Shown here: piece after piece, positions 1 to 8,590 of the stretch
How the letters are laid out: every line of letters begins with the position of its first letter
How positions within the stretch are numbered: position 1 is the first letter of the stretch
DNA from: Francisellaceae bacterium
Lineage (GTDB): Bacteria; Pseudomonadota; Gammaproteobacteria; UBA6186; Azoamicaceae
Direction of reading: 5' to 3'
Assembly: GCA_018703155.1 (NCBI GenBank)
Contig: JABJGS010000061.1
Location: 1-56,893, forward strand
Length of the DNA: 56,893 nt
Made by a program: the position numbers and the translations under genes
Notes under the pieces: generated by a model
Databases searched by the model: none
What the model was told of the DNA's origin: nothing
The model's input: only the letters and a program-made list of their open reading frames with translations

Positions 1-136
1 CTTCTGGGCAGATTCCTACGTATTACTCACCCGTCCGCCACTCGTCAGCACTCCGAAGAGCCTGTTACCGTTCGACTTGCATGTGTTAAGCATACCGCCA
101 GCGTTCAATCTGAGCCAAGATCAAACTCTTCAATTG
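1..136 (-). rRNA. rrs: 16S ribosomal RNA, 5' end (partial)
   Basis: Read on the minus strand, the sequence begins AATTGAAGAGTTTGATC, the universal 5' end of bacterial 16S rRNA, and continues through TGGCTCAGATTGAACGCTGG and the GTGAGTAATACGTAGGAATC region of helix 8. The gene runs off the left edge, so only about 136 nt are present. The GGTATGCTTAACACATGCAA stretch is gammaproteobacterial in character. The mature 5' end is placed near 136 by alignment to the E. coli start. Confidence 0.97.
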
Positions 137-288
137 AAGTTTTTGTTCCGAAGAACTGTCTTTTTCGATAGATTAAAATCTATCTAGTCTTTTCGTTGGC
201 TCCTGTTAATCTTAGGCACCCACACAAATTACTACTTCCTTTTTAAAGAACTTTTGACTTGCCCTTTGGCGAGTCCTCTTAAACAAGA
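137..288 (-). other. rrn leader with boxA-like antitermination sequence
   Basis: This is the transcribed leader between the rrn promoter and 16S rRNA. On the minus strand it contains TTCTTTAAAAAG (about 238-252), resembling the rrn boxA TGCTCTTTAACA. This is followed by TTTGTGTGGGTGCC (about 214-227), matching the conserved CTGTGTGGGCAC element of enterobacterial rrn leaders. A hairpin-forming segment (GACTCGCC...GGCAAGTC, about 255-274) lies just downstream of the start and could serve as a boxB-like stem. The antitermination role is inferred from the family. Confidence 0.7.
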
Positions 289-294
289 GAGGCC

Positions 295-322
295 ATAGTA
301 ACAGTTTCTCATGCGGAGTCAA
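295..322 (-). promoter_or_regulatory. sigma70 promoter of the rrn operon
   Basis: On the minus strand there is a -35 TTGACT (317-322), a 16-bp spacer and a -10 TACTAT (295-300). A GC-rich GGCC follows directly, a discriminator typical of stringently controlled rRNA promoters. The sequence immediately upstream (323-350) is an A/T-rich run resembling an UP element. The 16-bp spacing also fits rRNA promoters. Confidence 0.75.
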
Positions 323-330
323 CAACTTTT

Positions 331-775
331 TATGAAAAAATTACATAGTTATAAAACAGCGCTCCTAATAGCTATAAGTAATAGCCCCTACCCAGACAAT
401 GTTTGAAAGACAACTAATGAAACTATGTTTTATTCCTCCATGAAAATAACTTAACCATATATAGATAACAAAAATTTTGAATGCTCAACTTATGAACATT
501 TTATGTGCATTAAGGTGACTAAAATCCACTTATATCTATTTATAAAAATATCTTATATAGCATAAACACAGGCAATAAAGCCCTATGCAGTTTAACCTGA
601 AGTTTACTCAATATCTTTTAAATAAAAATCATCTCTAAGAATAGATGCCTCACATTAAAGTATCTTAATATTTATTCTAAGCTATAGGTAAAGCTTATTT
701 ATTAGTTTTTAAAATGCAATATATATAAATATTTTATGTGTATACTGGATGCACGACAGGAAATAATCATTATGG
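331..775. other. AT-rich intergenic region, no gene
   Basis: About 445 bp between the divergent rrn promoter and the EF-hand gene. Stops are frequent in all frames and no tRNA or other RNA fold is apparent. A TATACT hexamer at 741-746 is a plausible -10 for the gene at 791, but no convincing -35 precedes it. Confidence 0.5.
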
Positions 776-790
776 AAAAGGAGAGTTATT

Positions 791-1510
791 ATGGGAAATT
801 GTGCTCAAGGAATGAAAGGCTGCATGGATGCGGATGGCGATGGTGACATTGATTTAGACGATCTAAGATTGTGGGCGACAAGAGGGGCAACCCAGCTTAA
901 AACTGTAGTAACAACAATATTAGCTGTACAACAGGTAATTGCAGCTGTTGATCCTGATTTAGCAGGTAGCCCTGCTTTTGCTGAATTAGGTAAAGCTCTT
1001 GGTGCTATCAACGATGCATCTGAAGTACTTGCGGTTATTGCAAATAAGGATAGTAAATTCAATCAACTATCTAAGGCCTTAACGCGCAGCATTGAAGTTC
1101 TTTCAAATAATGGTGATAACGCTAAAGGCCCAACAGATGCAACAAATGCACTTCATCGAATAAATAACGCTATATCAGCTCTTGATAGACTAGGAAAATA
1201 CCTAGAAACAAAAGCGCCTGAAGCAGTTCAAGGTGAAATGGGGCAAATTAATAGCTACATCAATAAAGCTAGACTCTACATTGCAACATTTGAAAACAGA
1301 CTGGATGAGACAACAACAAGACTTGAAGCATCAAGACTTGATGCCGTACATGCAAGAAAAATGGGCACCACGGTTGTAGCATCTACAAGCCCTCGTGCTA
1401 TAGTCGGTAGTGTTGGCCTCGAAGATGTTGAACTTGGTGGTGATGAGCTAGTTATTGATGGAACTGCAGCAATCGCTAGAAGAAGCCCCTCCCCCACACC
1501 TTCACATTAA
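791..1510 (+). CDS. hypothetical protein with a single EF-hand loop
   Basis: A 239-residue protein of unknown function. Residues 13-25 read DADGDGDIDLDDL, a textbook 12-residue EF-hand calcium-binding loop (Asp at 1, 3, 5, Gly at 6, Asp at 7, Ile at 8, Asp at 9 and 12). Asp rather than Glu at the last position is the dockerin-like variant. The remainder is alanine-rich and predicted helical, and the C-terminus is a Ser/Pro tail with no membrane segment. No signal peptide is evident despite two early cysteines (C4, C11). A strong ribosome site AAAAGGAG (776-783) sits 7 nt before the ATG. The gene stands alone between rrn and tyrS with its own terminator. Calcium binding is inferred from the motif; the family is not recognised. 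Confidence 0.8.
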   Translation: MGNCAQGMKGCMDADGDGDIDLDDLRLWATRGATQLKTVVTTILAVQQVIAAVDPDLAGSPAFAELGKALGAINDASEVLAVIANKDSKFNQLSKALTRSIEVLSNNGDNAKGPTDATNALHRINNAISALDRLGKYLETKAPEAVQGEMGQINSYINKARLYIATFENRLDETTTRLEASRLDAVHARKMGTTVVASTSPRAIVGSVGLEDVELGGDELVIDGTAAIARRSPSPTPSH

Positions 1511-1536
1511 ACATAACGACATCAATTATAAAAACC

Positions 1537-1566
1537 CAAAGGCAGGAATACTTTCCTGCCTTTTTA
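1537..1566 (+). terminator. Rho-independent terminator
   Basis: GGCAGGAA (1541-1548), a short loop and TTCCTGCC (1553-1560), extended by flanking A/T pairs, followed by a run of five T at 1561-1565. It lies 27 nt after the stop of the EF-hand gene, so that gene is probably monocistronic. Confidence 0.9.
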
Positions 1567-1732
1567 TATTTTAAAAACATATTGTAGTAAGCCAAAGTAC
1601 GGACATACTGGAATGACAATTGGCTTTAATGTATTGAGAGATAGTAGATGTTTACAGTTGCACTGGCTGTTACTTCAGCCTTTGATGAAAAACAATAAAT
1701 CTAATGAAGCTCAAGATGACAGTTGACACTCT

Positions 1733-1752
1733 CCTCTCCGTTAACGAAGAGG
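1733..1752. repeat. 20-bp palindrome downstream of tyrS
   Basis: CCTCTCCGTTAACGAAGAGG is an uninterrupted palindrome apart from one wobble pair, centred on GTTAAC. It lies 27 bp past the tyrS stop in the gap shared with the EF-hand gene. No T-run follows on either side, so it is not a canonical terminator; an operator or weak terminator is possible. Confidence 0.4.
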
Positions 1753-1778
1753 ATTCTATAAGAGCAGATAAGTAGTTA

Positions 1779-2981
1779 TTATTCAGTTAATTCAGCTTTA
1801 ATAAACCTACGCTTACCCACCTGAAAAACGGCTTTGGTGCCAGCTTTAAATATTTGGTCTTTATTTGATACTTTTTCTGAGTCTATTTTAACAGCTCCTT
1901 GTTTTATCATTCTCAATGCCTCAGAAGTACTTGGTACCAGCTGTAATTGCTTCAATAAAATTGGCAATGCTAACCCATCAGATCCCACGTTCAAAGTTAC
2001 TTCATCAATATCAGAGGGTATGGCACCTTGCCTAAACCTTGCAATAAACTCATTCTTTGCAGCCTCACCAGCCTTTGCATCATGGAACCTAGAGACTATC
2101 TCCTGTGCTAACTCAAATTTAATATCACGAGGATTTTTGCCATCATTAACCTCAATTTTAAAACCTGTTATCTCTTGTGTTGTTTTAAAACTTAATAAAT
2201 CAAAATATTTCCACATTAACTCATCTGATACTGACATAACTTTACCGAACATTTCATTTGCTGGCTCAGCAATACCAATATAGTTATTTAATGATTTAGA
2301 CATTTTATTAACACCATCTAAACCCTCAAGTAATGGCAGAGTCATAATAACCTGGGGTTTTTTGTCATAATATTTTTGTAATTCACGCCCCATTAGCAAA
2401 TTAAATTTTTGGTCTGTACCACCTAACTCAATATCTGTTTCCATCGCTACAGAATCATAACCTTGCAATAAGGGATATAAAAATTCATGAATTGCAATGG
2501 GGGTACCAGACTTATAGCGCTCTTCAAAATCATTACGCTCTAACATTCTTGCAACAGTATGTGATGCTGCAAGTTTAATTAAACCAACGCTACCTAATTT
2601 ATTTAACCAATTAGAATTAAATTTAATATTGGTCTTACTTGGATCTAAAATCTTAAAAACCTGTTCTTCATATGTTTTGGCATTCTCTCTAACTTCAGCT
2701 TCAGTCATTGGTGGTCTGGTAGAATTTTTACCAGTTGGATCACCAATTAATCCAGTGAAATCACCTATTAAAAAATCTACTTGGTGCCCTAGGTCTTGAA
2801 ACTGCCTTAGCTTATTAATCAATACGGTATGCCCAAGATGTAAATCCGGTGCAGTTGGATCAAAGCCTGCTTTTATTTTTAAAACCTTTCCTGATTCTAA
2901 TAACTTATTAAAGTCATCATTAGGCAATATTTCATCTGTTCCTTTGGCTAATTCTTGTGCCAACTTCGCATTATCAGACAT
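1779..2981 (-). CDS. tyrS: tyrosine--tRNA ligase
   Basis: Class I aminoacyl-tRNA synthetase charging tRNA-Tyr with tyrosine in the cytoplasm; 400 residues. The HIGH motif is HLGH at 48-51 and the KMSKS motif is intact at 226-230. The tyrosine-pocket signature [10 protein letters not shown] (171-180) and GGTDQKFN (187-194) are present, and the last ~65 residues form the C-terminal S4 RNA-binding domain. The length and GDPTGK context fit the shorter TyrZ-type subfamily common in gammaproteobacteria. The ATG has a GGGA upstream. It is divergent from the M23 peptidase gene across about 110 bp. Confidence 0.97.
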   Translation of the reverse strand: MSDNAKLAQELAKGTDEILPNDDFNKLLESGKVLKIKAGFDPTAPDLHLGHTVLINKLRQFQDLGHQVDFLIGDFTGLIGDPTGKNSTRPPMTEAEVRENAKTYEEQVFKILDPSKTNIKFNSNWLNKLGSVGLIKLAASHTVARMLERNDFEERYKSGTPIAIHEFLYPLLQGYDSVAMETDIELGGTDQKFNLLMGRELQKYYDKKPQVIMTLPLLEGLDGVNKMSKSLNNYIGIAEPANEMFGKVMSVSDELMWKYFDLLSFKTTQEITGFKIEVNDGKNPRDIKFELAQEIVSRFHDAKAGEAAKNEFIARFRQGAIPSDIDEVTLNVGSDGLALPILLKQLQLVPSTSEALRMIKQGAVKIDSEKVSNKDQIFKAGTKAVFQVGKRRFIKAELTE

Positions 2982-3090
2982 GTGCTATTCCCAGAGAGTG
3001 TTAGTTATATGGTGAAGCTAGCATACCTTGACCCACCTAACAATAGAAGTTAATCTGTTATTTGCTTTTATTGTAAGTTAGTCAGTCTAT

Positions 3091-4488
3091 ATGGATATTT
3101 ATACTCAATCTCCCCTATTACCGCTTAGGGCCAAGAAAAAGAAATACTGGCTAAAGAAGGTTATATTCACCCTTGTTATAATCATATCTGCTACATGCTT
3201 TTTTCCTACAAATAAAATCATAAGCACAGTTAGTGCCATTGCTAAAAAACCTAATGATTTGTCCTATAGCACTAACATTCCAATACAGCTAGAATCCACT
3301 AAGACTCTTAGTATTAATGTCCCTGAGCTCCAAAATGTAAAACCAAACTTCTCTAATGCAGATATTCCACAATGGGATGTGGTCAAGGTTCAGGCCGGTG
3401 ACTCACTAACTAGAATTTTTTCAAAACTCCGTCTGCCTCATAGCAAATTACATGAAATACTTGGCATCAAATCCATAGAAGAGTATTTAAGTAATATTAA
3501 ACCTGGGCAATCAATCCATTTCCTTATTAATGATGAATGTAAAAATAAAGTTGATACTCTATGTGATCTAACAGAAATGAAAATGCCTGTTTCTGCCTCA
3601 ACAGTCCTACATATAACCAATGAAGCCAATAATGTTAGTCACAAAACCATTCCTCTAGAAACCAGAATGGCTTATGCTGAAGGTGTTGTTACTGAATCAC
3701 TATATGAGAGTGCCAATAAAGCAGACTTGACTGACAAAACTATTCTTCAACTTACTCATATTTTTGGTTGGGATATAGATTTCGCTCTTGATATGAGAGA
3801 AAACGACTCATTTAAAGTCTTATATGAAAATAGATATCTTAATGACAAAAAAATTGGCACTGGTGACATTGTTGCTGCAGAATTTTCTAATCAAGGCCAA
3901 ATTTATCAAGCAATTCGACACATAGATAACCATGGCAGTGTAAAATACTATACCCCTGAAGGACTAAGTTTGCAGAAGGCATTTTTACGTACACCAGTAA
4001 ATTTCACCAGGATCAGTTCACGGTTTTCCACTGGCAGACATCATCCAGTTTTACATAAGATTAGAGCTCATAAGGGTGTCGATTATGCTGCTCCAACAGG
4101 CACCCCCGTAAAATCATCTGGAGATGGTAAGGTAATATTCCGTGGTCAGAAGGGTGGCTATGGTAATGTTGTTATTATTCAACATGGCCCAAAATACTCC
4201 ACACTATACGCTCACTTATCAAGATTTAACCGAACAGTAAAAAATGGAAGTTTTGTTAAGCAAGGTCAGGTCATTGCATATGTAGGAATGACTGGGCTTG
4301 CTAGTGGCCCACACTTGCATTATGAATTTCGTGTAAATGGCACTCATAGAAATCCACTTACCGTAACACTACCTGATGCAGCTCCTATTACCAAAGATAT
4401 AAAGCCAGAGTTTTTAGCTAATGCCAAGAGCATGTTAAACTTAATGGAGGCATACCGAAAAATTGAAATAGCTAAATATGATGGATAA
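3091..4488 (+). CDS. mepM: M23 family metallopeptidase (MepM-like murein DD-endopeptidase)
   Basis: A 465-residue envelope protein predicted to cleave peptidoglycan crosslinks. A basic N-terminus precedes one membrane segment (about 21-40) that anchors it in the inner membrane facing the periplasm. Residues ~95-140 form an OapA/LysM-like domain (QAGDSLTRIF), followed by a Csd3-like middle domain and the LytM/M23 domain. The zinc ligands are visible: H327 and D331 in HKGVDYAAP, and H408/H410 in GPHLHYEF. The gene overlaps anmK by 11 nt, coupling cell-wall cleavage with amino-sugar recycling. No strong ribosome site is visible before the ATG. Confidence 0.9.
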   Translation: MDIYTQSPLLPLRAKKKKYWLKKVIFTLVIIISATCFFPTNKIISTVSAIAKKPNDLSYSTNIPIQLESTKTLSINVPELQNVKPNFSNADIPQWDVVKVQAGDSLTRIFSKLRLPHSKLHEILGIKSIEEYLSNIKPGQSIHFLINDECKNKVDTLCDLTEMKMPVSASTVLHITNEANNVSHKTIPLETRMAYAEGVVTESLYESANKADLTDKTILQLTHIFGWDIDFALDMRENDSFKVLYENRYLNDKKIGTGDIVAAEFSNQGQIYQAIRHIDNHGSVKYYTPEGLSLQKAFLRTPVNFTRISSRFSTGRHHPVLHKIRAHKGVDYAAPTGTPVKSSGDGKVIFRGQKGGYGNVVIIQHGPKYSTLYAHLSRFNRTVKNGSFVKQGQVIAYVGMTGLASGPHLHYEFRVNGTHRNPLTVTLPDAAPITKDIKPEFLANAKSMLNLMEAYRKIEIAKYDG

Positions 4489-5572
4489 ATATATAGGAAT
4501 ATTGTCTGGTACTAGCCTCGATAGTATCGATGTTGCTAGTTATAAAGTTACTGATAAGGATATTACCAGTATAGCCACATCAGAGCATGTGCTTTCCCCT
4601 CAAATAAAAAAATTATGTAGAGAGTTACGCTATAATAATCTAACTACTATTCTTGAAATAGCCAAACTTGATATCTCTATAGGATTAGATTTTGCTAAAG
4701 CTATTAATACACATTTACAAGACCATCATTTAGATGCACAAGAGTTCCGTGCTATTGGCTCACATGGCATCAATATTTTCCATCAACCTGCTCCACATGC
4801 CATTACGGTGCAACTTGGAGATCCAAATGTAATTGCAGAAAAAACCAATATTACTGTTGTCGGTGATTTTCGCAGGCGTGATGTTGCTGCATCAGGTCAA
4901 GGAGCACCATTAGCACCACTATTTCACCAAGAGATATTCTCTAGCTCAACTAAACATAGATGTATTATAAATATCGGTGGCATTTGTAATATCTCTTTAC
5001 TACAACATAATAAATCTACTCTTGGTTTTGATTTGGGTCCAGGCAACTGCCTTATTGATGAAATATGCTTAAATAAATTTGCTTGTGAGTTTGATAAAGA
5101 TGCTGAATTTGCCAAAAAAGGTAAATGTGATCATAACTTGCTAGATATCCTATTAGACGATCCTTACTTTAAGATGCCAGCCCCTAAGAGCACTGGCAGA
5201 GAGTACTTTAATAGTGAATGGTTAAGTGAAAAATTAGCAAATTATAACAATATTTCCAAACATGATTTACTCAATACATTAACTAATCTTACTGCACATC
5301 TCATCACACAATTCATTCAATCTCTTGATATCAATGTTGAAATTTATTTATGTGGCGGTGGCGCTAACAATCCTATGTTCCACGATATTATATCTACAAA
5401 ATTAGCTCAAGAAGTTTATACTACAGAGAAATTAGGTGTTCATCATGACTGGGTTGAGTCTGCATTATTTGCTTGGCTTGCAAAGAACACTATCAACAGC
5501 ACCTCCCTTGATTACAGTAAGGTAACAGGATCTAAAGGAGCTAGAATTTTAGGCGGAATTTTCCAATCTTAA
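4478..5572 (+). CDS. anmK: anhydro-N-acetylmuramic acid kinase
   Basis: Phosphorylates and hydrates 1,6-anhydro-MurNAc to MurNAc-6-phosphate in peptidoglycan recycling; 364 residues, normal for the family. The N-terminal phosphate loop GTSLDSID (11-18), GSHGINIFHQP, GDFRRRDVAASGQGAPL and the ASKHA-type NIGGICNIS and CGGGANNP motifs are all present. The start lies inside the end of the M23 peptidase gene (11-nt overlap); a second ATG directly follows, so initiation could be 3 nt later. It converges with the next gene, whose last 4 nt it overlaps. Confidence 0.95.
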   Translation: MMDKYIGILSGTSLDSIDVASYKVTDKDITSIATSEHVLSPQIKKLCRELRYNNLTTILEIAKLDISIGLDFAKAINTHLQDHHLDAQEFRAIGSHGINIFHQPAPHAITVQLGDPNVIAEKTNITVVGDFRRRDVAASGQGAPLAPLFHQEIFSSSTKHRCIINIGGICNISLLQHNKSTLGFDLGPGNCLIDEICLNKFACEFDKDAEFAKKGKCDHNLLDILLDDPYFKMPAPKSTGREYFNSEWLSEKLANYNNISKHDLLNTLTNLTAHLITQFIQSLDINVEIYLCGGGANNPMFHDIISTKLAQEVYTTEKLGVHHDWVESALFAWLAKNTINSTSLDYSKVTGSKGARILGGIFQS

Positions 5573-6543
5573 AGTTTTATTTTTTTAGCAATAGGGTTAT
5601 CTTGTCTAATTGCAACTAGCTCTTCTTCTTGTAAGGATAATGCTAGTGCCCGATCTGGATCATCATCATCAGAAATATCATCAGCTGCCAAATAACCTTC
5701 TAGGTGTGCTAGTACAGTACTATTTAACCCTGAAAAATGATACATATCATCATAAGACACCTCTCTATGTAAGTCTTCTCTAGCACTTTGTCGTTTTACT
5801 CGATGCTCTCTTAACTCATCAATGTTACCGACACTAATTCCTTTCAATGACTCAAAATCACTATCAGCTATTGTACTTGAGAAACACTGATAAGGATTAT
5901 AACGTGTAAGATCTACCGTGTTGCCATCACTAATAATATCTTCTACGGCCGTCCTCAGATTGACTGAGTTAGTCGCTACAGTTATCTCATTATTAATCTC
6001 TCTTTTTTGCAGACAATACGATAGCTGTTGAAAACCACAACTAGTTCCATCCCAAGTTGGAATGTTAACATCATCCATACCATCAGAATCACGAAAAGTT
6101 AATACAGCTGGTAATATTAACGCGCTACCGGCACCTGCAAAATTTACTGATCCGATCACAGTTCGAACCATTTCCAATAATGCAGCTTGATTAGGATTAT
6201 TACCATCTTCAACGCGCGGCTTATTCCGTAAATCTATTACTTTTGTTTCTGTACTACTTATTTCTAAAGAATAATAATGTGCAGCAAAATGTATGACAGC
6301 TAATATTGGCTGAGGGCCAGCACCTGCATTTATTCTTTGATGTGCGGATGCAACTGCTGTTCTCAAATCTGAAGTATCGTCGGCGCTAATACTACTAATA
6401 AATAAATTGTTCTCATCAAAGTCATCAAGCTCAATCCCTAGTCCTTTTTTAAAACCATTAGATAAATCCCAGATAGAAAGCTCATGGCTAAGTGGTGGCC
6501 GATGGCCTAGATCAACATATTCAGATACATCGTAAAGCGGCAT
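5569..6543 (-). CDS. candidate CE-clan cysteine protease/deubiquitinase-like protein with C-terminal UIM
   Basis: A 324-residue accessory protein that I do not recognise as a named family. Two motifs stand out. First, HYYSLEI (H89), an Asp in VIDLRNK (D104) and DGTSCGFQQL (C169) follow the His-Asp-Cys order of CE-clan (Ulp1/YopJ-type) proteases, though the usual oxyanion Gln is not obvious. Second, residues 292-308 (DDDDPDRALALSLQEEE) fit the ubiquitin-interacting motif consensus: acidic patch, Ala299, Leu300, Ser303, Glu306; only the hydrophobic residue at -3 is replaced by Pro. The protein ends in basic AKKIKL. There is no signal peptide or membrane segment. AGGA lies 7 nt before the ATG. 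Monocistronic, converging on anmK. A secreted enzyme acting on host ubiquitin or ubiquitin-like conjugates is inferred; the UIM reading is firmer than the protease reading. Confidence 0.6.
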   Translation of the reverse strand: MPLYDVSEYVDLGHRPPLSHELSIWDLSNGFKKGLGIELDDFDENNLFISSISADDTSDLRTAVASAHQRINAGAGPQPILAVIHFAAHYYSLEISSTETKVIDLRNKPRVEDGNNPNQAALLEMVRTVIGSVNFAGAGSALILPAVLTFRDSDGMDDVNIPTWDGTSCGFQQLSYCLQKREINNEITVATNSVNLRTAVEDIISDGNTVDLTRYNPYQCFSSTIADSDFESLKGISVGNIDELREHRVKRQSAREDLHREVSYDDMYHFSGLNSTVLAHLEGYLAADDISDDDDPDRALALSLQEEELVAIRQDNPIAKKIKL

Positions 6544-6655
6544 TAGCTAGTCCTAATATGATAAATTATTATAATAATGAGATAATTATATGATATTTGT
6601 TCAAATTTTCAACTAACAAAGTTACTGATTTTTATAATCTTCACTGATTAAGAAT

Positions 6656-7006
6656 TCAAACTGAAAATGAATTGCCACACCCACAGGTTGTGGTAGCATT
6701 GGGATTAGTAACAGTAAAATGTGCCCCTTGTAAATTTTGTATATAGTCTACTGTGGAATCTTTTAAGTATGAGTAGCTCATATAATCAACTACTATTTGC
6801 ATTGTTGAGCCTGGCTCATCTTTAGATTCAATGATTGCCACCTTATCTTCTTCTTCATCAAGTTTGTTATCAAATGCAAAGCCATACTGTAAGCCAGAGC
6901 ATCCCCCACCCATTACGTAAATACGCAAACGTAAATTAGGATCATTCTCTACTTCCATTAACTCTAGTACTTTGGCAACAGCCTGGTCAGTTACATAAAT
7001 ATTCAT
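6656..7006 (-). CDS. erpA: iron-sulfur cluster insertion protein ErpA
   Basis: An A-type carrier of the HesB/IscA family that delivers Fe-S clusters to apo-proteins, including isoprenoid-synthesis enzymes. It has 116 residues with the three cluster ligands C36 (GGGCSGLQYGF), C108 and C110 (TCGCGNSF), the ErpA arrangement. The gene is divergent from hemJ across an 89-bp gap containing an imperfect palindrome. Confidence 0.93.
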   Translation of the reverse strand: MNIYVTDQAVAKVLELMEVENDPNLRLRIYVMGGGCSGLQYGFAFDNKLDEEEDKVAIIESKDEPGSTMQIVVDYMSYSYLKDSTVDYIQNLQGAHFTVTNPNATTTCGCGNSFSV

Positions 7007-7049
7007 TGACAGTCTTCTAATTAATTTCTGTCCATTCTATAACAATAGG

Positions 7050-7071
7050 CTAAGAATATGTATACTCTTAG
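7050..7071. promoter_or_regulatory. imperfect palindrome between erpA and hemJ
   Basis: CTAAGA and TCTTAG flank a near-symmetric TATGTATA core, a 22-bp element in the middle of the divergent promoter region. A TATACT within it could be a -10 toward hemJ. An operator is plausible but no known regulator site is matched. Confidence 0.3.
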
Positions 7072-7095
7072 GATAATTGTATATACGGAAATAAC

Positions 7096-7521
7096 ATGCT
7101 TACTATAAAAGCTCTTCACTTAATTTTCATGGTTACCTGGTTTGCCGGGCTTTTTTACCTTCCTCGCCTATTTGTCTATCATGCACAAGCAACAGATAAA
7201 ACTAGTATCGATCGTTTTAAAATTATGGAGCGTAAATTATTCTTTGGTATTACTACACCTGGTTGTATTTTAACGCTGATTTTTGGATTTTGGTTACTAT
7301 CATACTTTGATGCTGACTATTTAAAGGCAGCAACCTGGCTCCATATGAAATTAACAATTATTGCAGTATTAGTTTTATATCACCTTTACTGTGGATACCT
7401 ATACTTCAAATTTAAAGCTGATAAAAACAATCACTCACATGTGTTCTATAGATTTTTGAATGAAGTTCCAGTATTAATGCTAGCTGCAATCATCTTTCTT
7501 GCAGTACTAAAACCAATGTGA
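7096..7521 (+). CDS. hemJ: protoporphyrinogen oxidase HemJ-like membrane protein
   Basis: A 141-residue integral membrane protein of the HemJ (UPF0093/CopD-like) family, which oxidises protoporphyrinogen IX to protoporphyrin IX in many proteobacteria. Four hydrophobic segments are visible (about 5-22, 52-72, 83-101, 120-138). The signature start KALHLIFMVTWFAGLFYLPR carries the conserved His8 and Arg24, and MERKLFFGITTPG follows. hemL, for an earlier heme step, lies 1 kb away. Confidence 0.9.
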   Translation: MLTIKALHLIFMVTWFAGLFYLPRLFVYHAQATDKTSIDRFKIMERKLFFGITTPGCILTLIFGFWLLSYFDADYLKAATWLHMKLTIIAVLVLYHLYCGYLYFKFKADKNNHSHVFYRFLNEVPVLMLAAIIFLAVLKPM

Positions 7522-7601
7522 AAATCTTAATAAATAGTGAATTTGAAGATGAACCTGAAATTTCAGTAATTTATATTTAGTCAGTAATCCTCAGATGTAC
7601 A

Positions 7602-7621
7602 CACAAGACCTAAGTCTTGTG
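7602..7621. terminator. hairpin between convergent hemJ and rubredoxin genes
   Basis: CACAAGAC and GTCTTGTG form a perfect 8-bp stem with a CTAA loop. It lies in the 170-bp gap between convergent genes. Neither strand has a U-tract, so if it terminates transcription it is not a strong intrinsic terminator. Confidence 0.4.
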
Positions 7622-7690
7622 CATATAACTGAATAAATTTCATCTATGAGCAACTCCAAGGATTACAATATGTTAATCCTCGAATTCACA

Positions 7691-7861
7691 CTAATCCTTT
7701 AGTTCAACCATTTGAAAATCTACTTTCGTAGCACCACAATATGGACAATACCAATCTTCAGGAACATCATTCCATTTTGTTCCTGCAGCGATCCCATCTT
7801 CTGGCCAGCCTTCAGATTCGTTGTAAATAAACCCACAAATTATGCAAACATATTTTTTCAT
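7691..7861 (-). CDS. rubredoxin
   Basis: A small redox protein binding one iron through four cysteines: [10 protein letters not shown] and [10 protein letters not shown] give the two CxxC pairs, with the [11 protein letters not shown] segment between. The ATG at 7861 (MKKYVC) gives 56 residues, the usual size; a longer reading to 7888 would overlap the upstream gene. It starts 4 nt after the RRM protein stop, so the two are co-transcribed. The electron-transfer partner is not evident. Confidence 0.93.
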   Translation of the reverse strand: MKKYVCIICGFIYNESEGWPEDGIAAGTKWNDVPEDWYCPYCGATKVDFQMVELKD

Positions 7862-7865
7862 AAAT

Positions 7866-8411
7866 TTAAGATGCCTTAGATTTTGCATAATTTATTTGTA
7901 AAGATCTACCTCTAAATTCAGTGCCATTTAATTTAAGAGCTTTTGAAGCATGATCGACTCTTAAGAAAGTAACAAATCCAAAACCACGAGTTCGGCCACT
8001 ATGTCTATGTACAGGAATATTAACCATATCTACTTCACCAAATTTAGTAAATAGATCTTTTAGCTCACTCTCAGTAACAGAGTAATCTATGTTACCTACA
8101 TACAACTTTGCATCTGGTGAAATATCATCAGTTTCATCAATGTCATCAATGTCATCAATGTCATCAGCATCATCAGCTAACATCTCAGCATCTTCAAACT
8201 CTACTGATTCTATATCAAGGGTGCTTTCATGCAGCCGACCTAATATATTTATTTTGTGATTAATTTCATTTAACATACGTGTATTTGCAGCAATCGATGA
8301 TTTTAAGTTATTCATGTGTAATCTAATTATTACAGATAGAGTTACTACAACTAAAGCTGCTGTACAAAAAATTTGTATAAAACCAAGTAGCGTATTTTGT
8401 TCAAGTATCAT
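7866..8411 (-). CDS. membrane-anchored RRM-domain RNA-binding protein
   Basis: A 181-residue protein with an N-terminal hydrophobic segment (about 8-30), a helical linker, an Asp/Ile-rich acidic stretch (about 72-100) and a C-terminal RNA recognition motif (about 103-178). The RRM carries RNP2 (LYVGNI) and RNP1 (RGFGFVTF) with aromatic residues intact, so RNA binding is expected. Free RRM proteins occur in gammaproteobacteria, and some have such an N-terminal segment. The acidic linker is encoded by a 9-bp tandem repeat. The gene lies immediately upstream of rubredoxin. The role is unknown. Confidence 0.85.
   Translation of the reverse strand: MILEQNTLLGFIQIFCTAALVVVTLSVIIRLHMNNLKSSIAANTRMLNEINHKINILGRLHESTLDIESVEFEDAEMLADDADDIDDIDDIDETDDISPDAKLYVGNIDYSVTESELKDLFTKFGEVDMVNIPVHRHSGRTRGFGFVTFLRVDHASKALKLNGTEFRGRSLQINYAKSKAS
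8134..8160. repeat. three tandem copies of a 9-bp repeat inside the RRM gene
   Basis: TCATCAATG is repeated three times and followed by a degenerate partial copy. On the coding strand it encodes Asp-Asp-Ile units in the linker. The repeat keeps the frame, so slippage would change only linker length. Confidence 0.85.
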
Positions 8412-8590
8412 TATTGTTCTCCAAGTATCTAACTAAAAATCAAAACATATAGACCTGCATTTTTTCATGCTTTACCGCTAGATGCAAACTAGCTGCCTTA
8501 ATCTTTATTGTTTGAAACCCAACACAATCAAAGAAATGAAAAATTTTCCTAAAAGTGTTATTTTTTGGTAAACCTTTTCAGGAGCAAGGG

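Noticed and set aside
331-775. tRNA or small RNA gene upstream of rrn
   Set aside because: No cloverleaf, no conserved TTCGAATC-type T-loop and no stable hairpin was seen.
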